64,000 bases of DNA, taken from the NCBI RefSeq assembly GCF_029946165.1, contig NZ_JAQSDZ010000010.1, forward strand, positions 124,001-188,000, written 5' to 3'. The DNA comes from Methylotenera sp. (lineage in GTDB: Bacteria > Pseudomonadota > Gammaproteobacteria > Burkholderiales > Methylophilaceae). A program made the translations under genes and the position numbers. This document shows positions 62,774 through 64,000 of this stretch, in pieces (position 1 is the first letter of the stretch; each line of letters starts with the position of its first letter). The notes beneath the pieces are model-generated. The model was not told the origin of the DNA. It made no database searches and saw only the letters and a program-made list of their open reading frames with translations.

Positions 62774-63355
62774 TCATTTAAACAAACTAGGCACCCATTC
62801 AAAGCGCTGCGAACTCATCTTCCAGTCATCTGAGCCTATGGTATCGCCCTGCACTACTTTTGGTAATTTTCTAGGATCAAGCCTTATCAATAAAGCGGCT
62901 TTATAATGCTCACCCTTTTCCACTTCAGACTTTTGAAATAACTTTAGGTCGCTGATTTCAGATAAATCATCAGTCGCTTCATCTAAACGCACAAAAGCTT
63001 TTTGCTGATCGCCGCGGATGACTAAAAATTGTCTCGAAAGCGCATGGTAGCTTAAAGTCACACGGTTAGTTACAGTTACCACCTCATCGTCAAACCAATA
63101 TTGACGTGGTTTTGCTAACTGGAATTCAATTAAGAAATTTAGCTCAAAACCTTTACTAATGGCTTGTTCCATCTTCTCGCTGAATTTCATGTCAAGGTCT
63201 GCATTAAGTGCGTAAGAATCATCAGTCGCAACTAGTGAAGCACTCCTGATAATCATACTGCTATTACCCGCCAAAACTGTTGTAGAAAACAGCATGAGCA
63301 AGCAGAGTGCGAAAAATGGTTTAATTTTTTTGTAGCAATGCATAAAAAAAGCCAT
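62774..63355 (-). CDS. DUF4390 secreted protein
   Basis: About 193 residues from an ATG at 63355, chosen among three clustered starts (63385, 63355, 63343). A signal peptide ends near TTVLAGNSS. The rest is a DUF4390 domain (SASLVATDDSYALNADLDMKF, FVRLDEATDDL). Unknown function; in betaproteobacteria it is regularly found between rsmB and ntrY, as here, which hints at an envelope sensor role with NtrY. It overlaps the end of rsmB by 35 bp. Confidence 0.8.
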   Translation of the reverse strand: MAFFMHCYKKIKPFFALCLLMLFSTTVLAGNSSMIIRSASLVATDDSYALNADLDMKFSEKMEQAISKGFELNFLIEFQLAKPRQYWFDDEVVTVTNRVTLSYHALSRQFLVIRGDQQKAFVRLDEATDDLSEISDLKLFQKSEVEKGEHYKAALLIRLDPRKLPKVVQGDTIGSDDWKMSSQRFEWVPSLFK

Positions 63356-64000
63356 CGTGTGCAATTGTAGGAAGAAGTTGACCATTTATATGCGTGATAT
63401 CTGCAGAAGCATAACTTTCTGGAAGTTCAAACGGCAGTTGAGTTGCGTCCGCATTATTTTGTAAGAAATTATCCACTTGACCTTGATTTTCTTCATTGAA
63501 AACAGAGCAGGTTACATAAAGTAATTTACCACCCTTTGCCAACATCTGCCATAAATTAGCCAGAATTTTAGCCTGTTGTCGCGTAAACGAAGCAATATCA
63601 GCCTCACGTCTTAACCATTTAATATCTACATGGCGGCGCACAATACCAGATGCGCTACAAGGTACATCCGCCAATATTCTGTCAAAAAGCTGCGGGGCAG
63701 TTGTGTTCTCATTCCACCAATCAGTCATGGATGCATCGCCAACCAATAAATTCGCCTGTAAATTCATGCGACTCAAATTACTTTGCACGCGCTGCAAACG
63801 CGTTTCATCAGAATCTAAAGCCGTTAATGCCACATCTGCCAACTCGAGAATATGACCAGTTTTACCACCTGGCGCGCAACAAGCATCTAGCACGTTCATG
63901 CCAGCTTTGGCATCGAGCATATACGCCGCCAACTGCGCACCTAAATCTTGCACAGAAACAATACCATCGCTAAAACCTGGGATTTTTTCTACTGGTAATG
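63321..64000 (-). CDS. rsmB: 16S rRNA m5C967 methyltransferase RsmB (5' part beyond window)
   Basis: The frame is open to the window edge; about 225 C-terminal residues are visible. VLDACCAPGGKTGHILEL is the SAM loop, and the catalytic cysteines are in LADVPCSASGIVRRH and LLYVTCSVFNEENQG. It makes m5C967 in 16S rRNA. The context rsmB-DUF4390-ntrY-ntrX is the conserved one, so this is probably the true RsmB, while the homologue at 15727 is a paralogue. It could also include the N-terminal NusB-like domain outside the window. Confidence 0.92.
   Translation of the reverse strand, partial: LPVEKIPGFSDGIVSVQDLGAQLAAYMLDAKAGMNVLDACCAPGGKTGHILELADVALTALDSDETRLQRVQSNLSRMNLQANLLVGDASMTDWWNENTTAPQLFDRILADVPCSASGIVRRHVDIKWLRREADIASFTRQQAKILANLWQMLAKGGKLLYVTCSVFNEENQGQVDNFLQNNADATQLPFELPESYASADITHINGQLLPTIAHDGFFYALLQKN

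Overview
The window looks like chromosome from a low-GC betaproteobacterium, most likely a Methylophilaceae member (Methylotenera-like). This is inferred from AT-rich codon use, protein style and two conserved gene blocks: kdsD-kdsC-lptC-lptA-lptB-rpoN-hpf-hprK-rapZ-PTS, and rsmB-DUF4390-ntrY-ntrX. No taxonomic search was possible. I see no rRNA, tRNA, CRISPR array, prophage or intact insertion sequence.

Layout. 1-7.9 kb: the tail of a PilR-like sigma-54 activator, a CaCA-type cation exchanger, ampD, an RND efflux adaptor/pump pair and an EamA-type exporter. 7.9-14.5 kb: a structured leader upstream of the exporter, a GNAT enzyme, a DUF898 protein paired with an M48 peptidase, a PAP2 phosphatase, a zinc-phospholipase-C-like protein and a GT4 glycosyltransferase. 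14.5-23.6 kb: a DAACS transporter, an RsmB-like methyltransferase with a lysine-rich tail, two tandem DUF3108 proteins, purM, and then an AI-2E/PerM transporter, hda and a CNNM-type CBS protein. 23.6-26.6 kb is a scarred region: an nhaA fragment, a degraded ORF, an intact nhaA and a truncated dapB-like gene. 26.8-40.6 kb: a COG2509 flavoprotein, a phospholipase D protein, ahpC/ahpF, orphan soxYZ, a BepA-like protease, moaC, an unknown protein, a ThiO-like oxidase and a Kef-type antiporter. 40.8-51.2 kb: Kdo synthesis and LPS transport, sigma-54, ribosome hibernation and a regulatory PTS (HprK, RapZ, EIIA-Man, HPr, EI) with no sugar permease and no ptsN at its usual place. 51.3-59.2 kb: DUF4870, prlC, an AlbA_2/HATPase protein, tpm, an HPP-CBS protein, a HAD phosphatase and xth. 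59.3-64 kb (minus): rsmB, DUF4390, ntrY and an unusual ntrX.

The most striking signal is upstream of the EamA exporter (7867-8110, minus strand). A 33-codon ORF with a Cys-Cys-Gly-Cys run is interwoven with four alternating CAACCG/CGGTTG arms. Downstream, a GGGCTC/GAGCCC pair can compete with a hairpin that hides the exporter's Shine-Dalgarno. This is the architecture of a leader-peptide attenuator, possibly responding to cysteine. It is read directly from the sequence but not tested.

Other points: NtrX lacks the GAFTGA loop and has an altered Walker B motif. Several small inverted-repeat (MITE-like) elements sit between genes, one ending 12 bp before the hda start codon. A DUF898 protein carries a pilin-like hydrophobic segment. 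soxYZ appears without the rest of the sox cluster.
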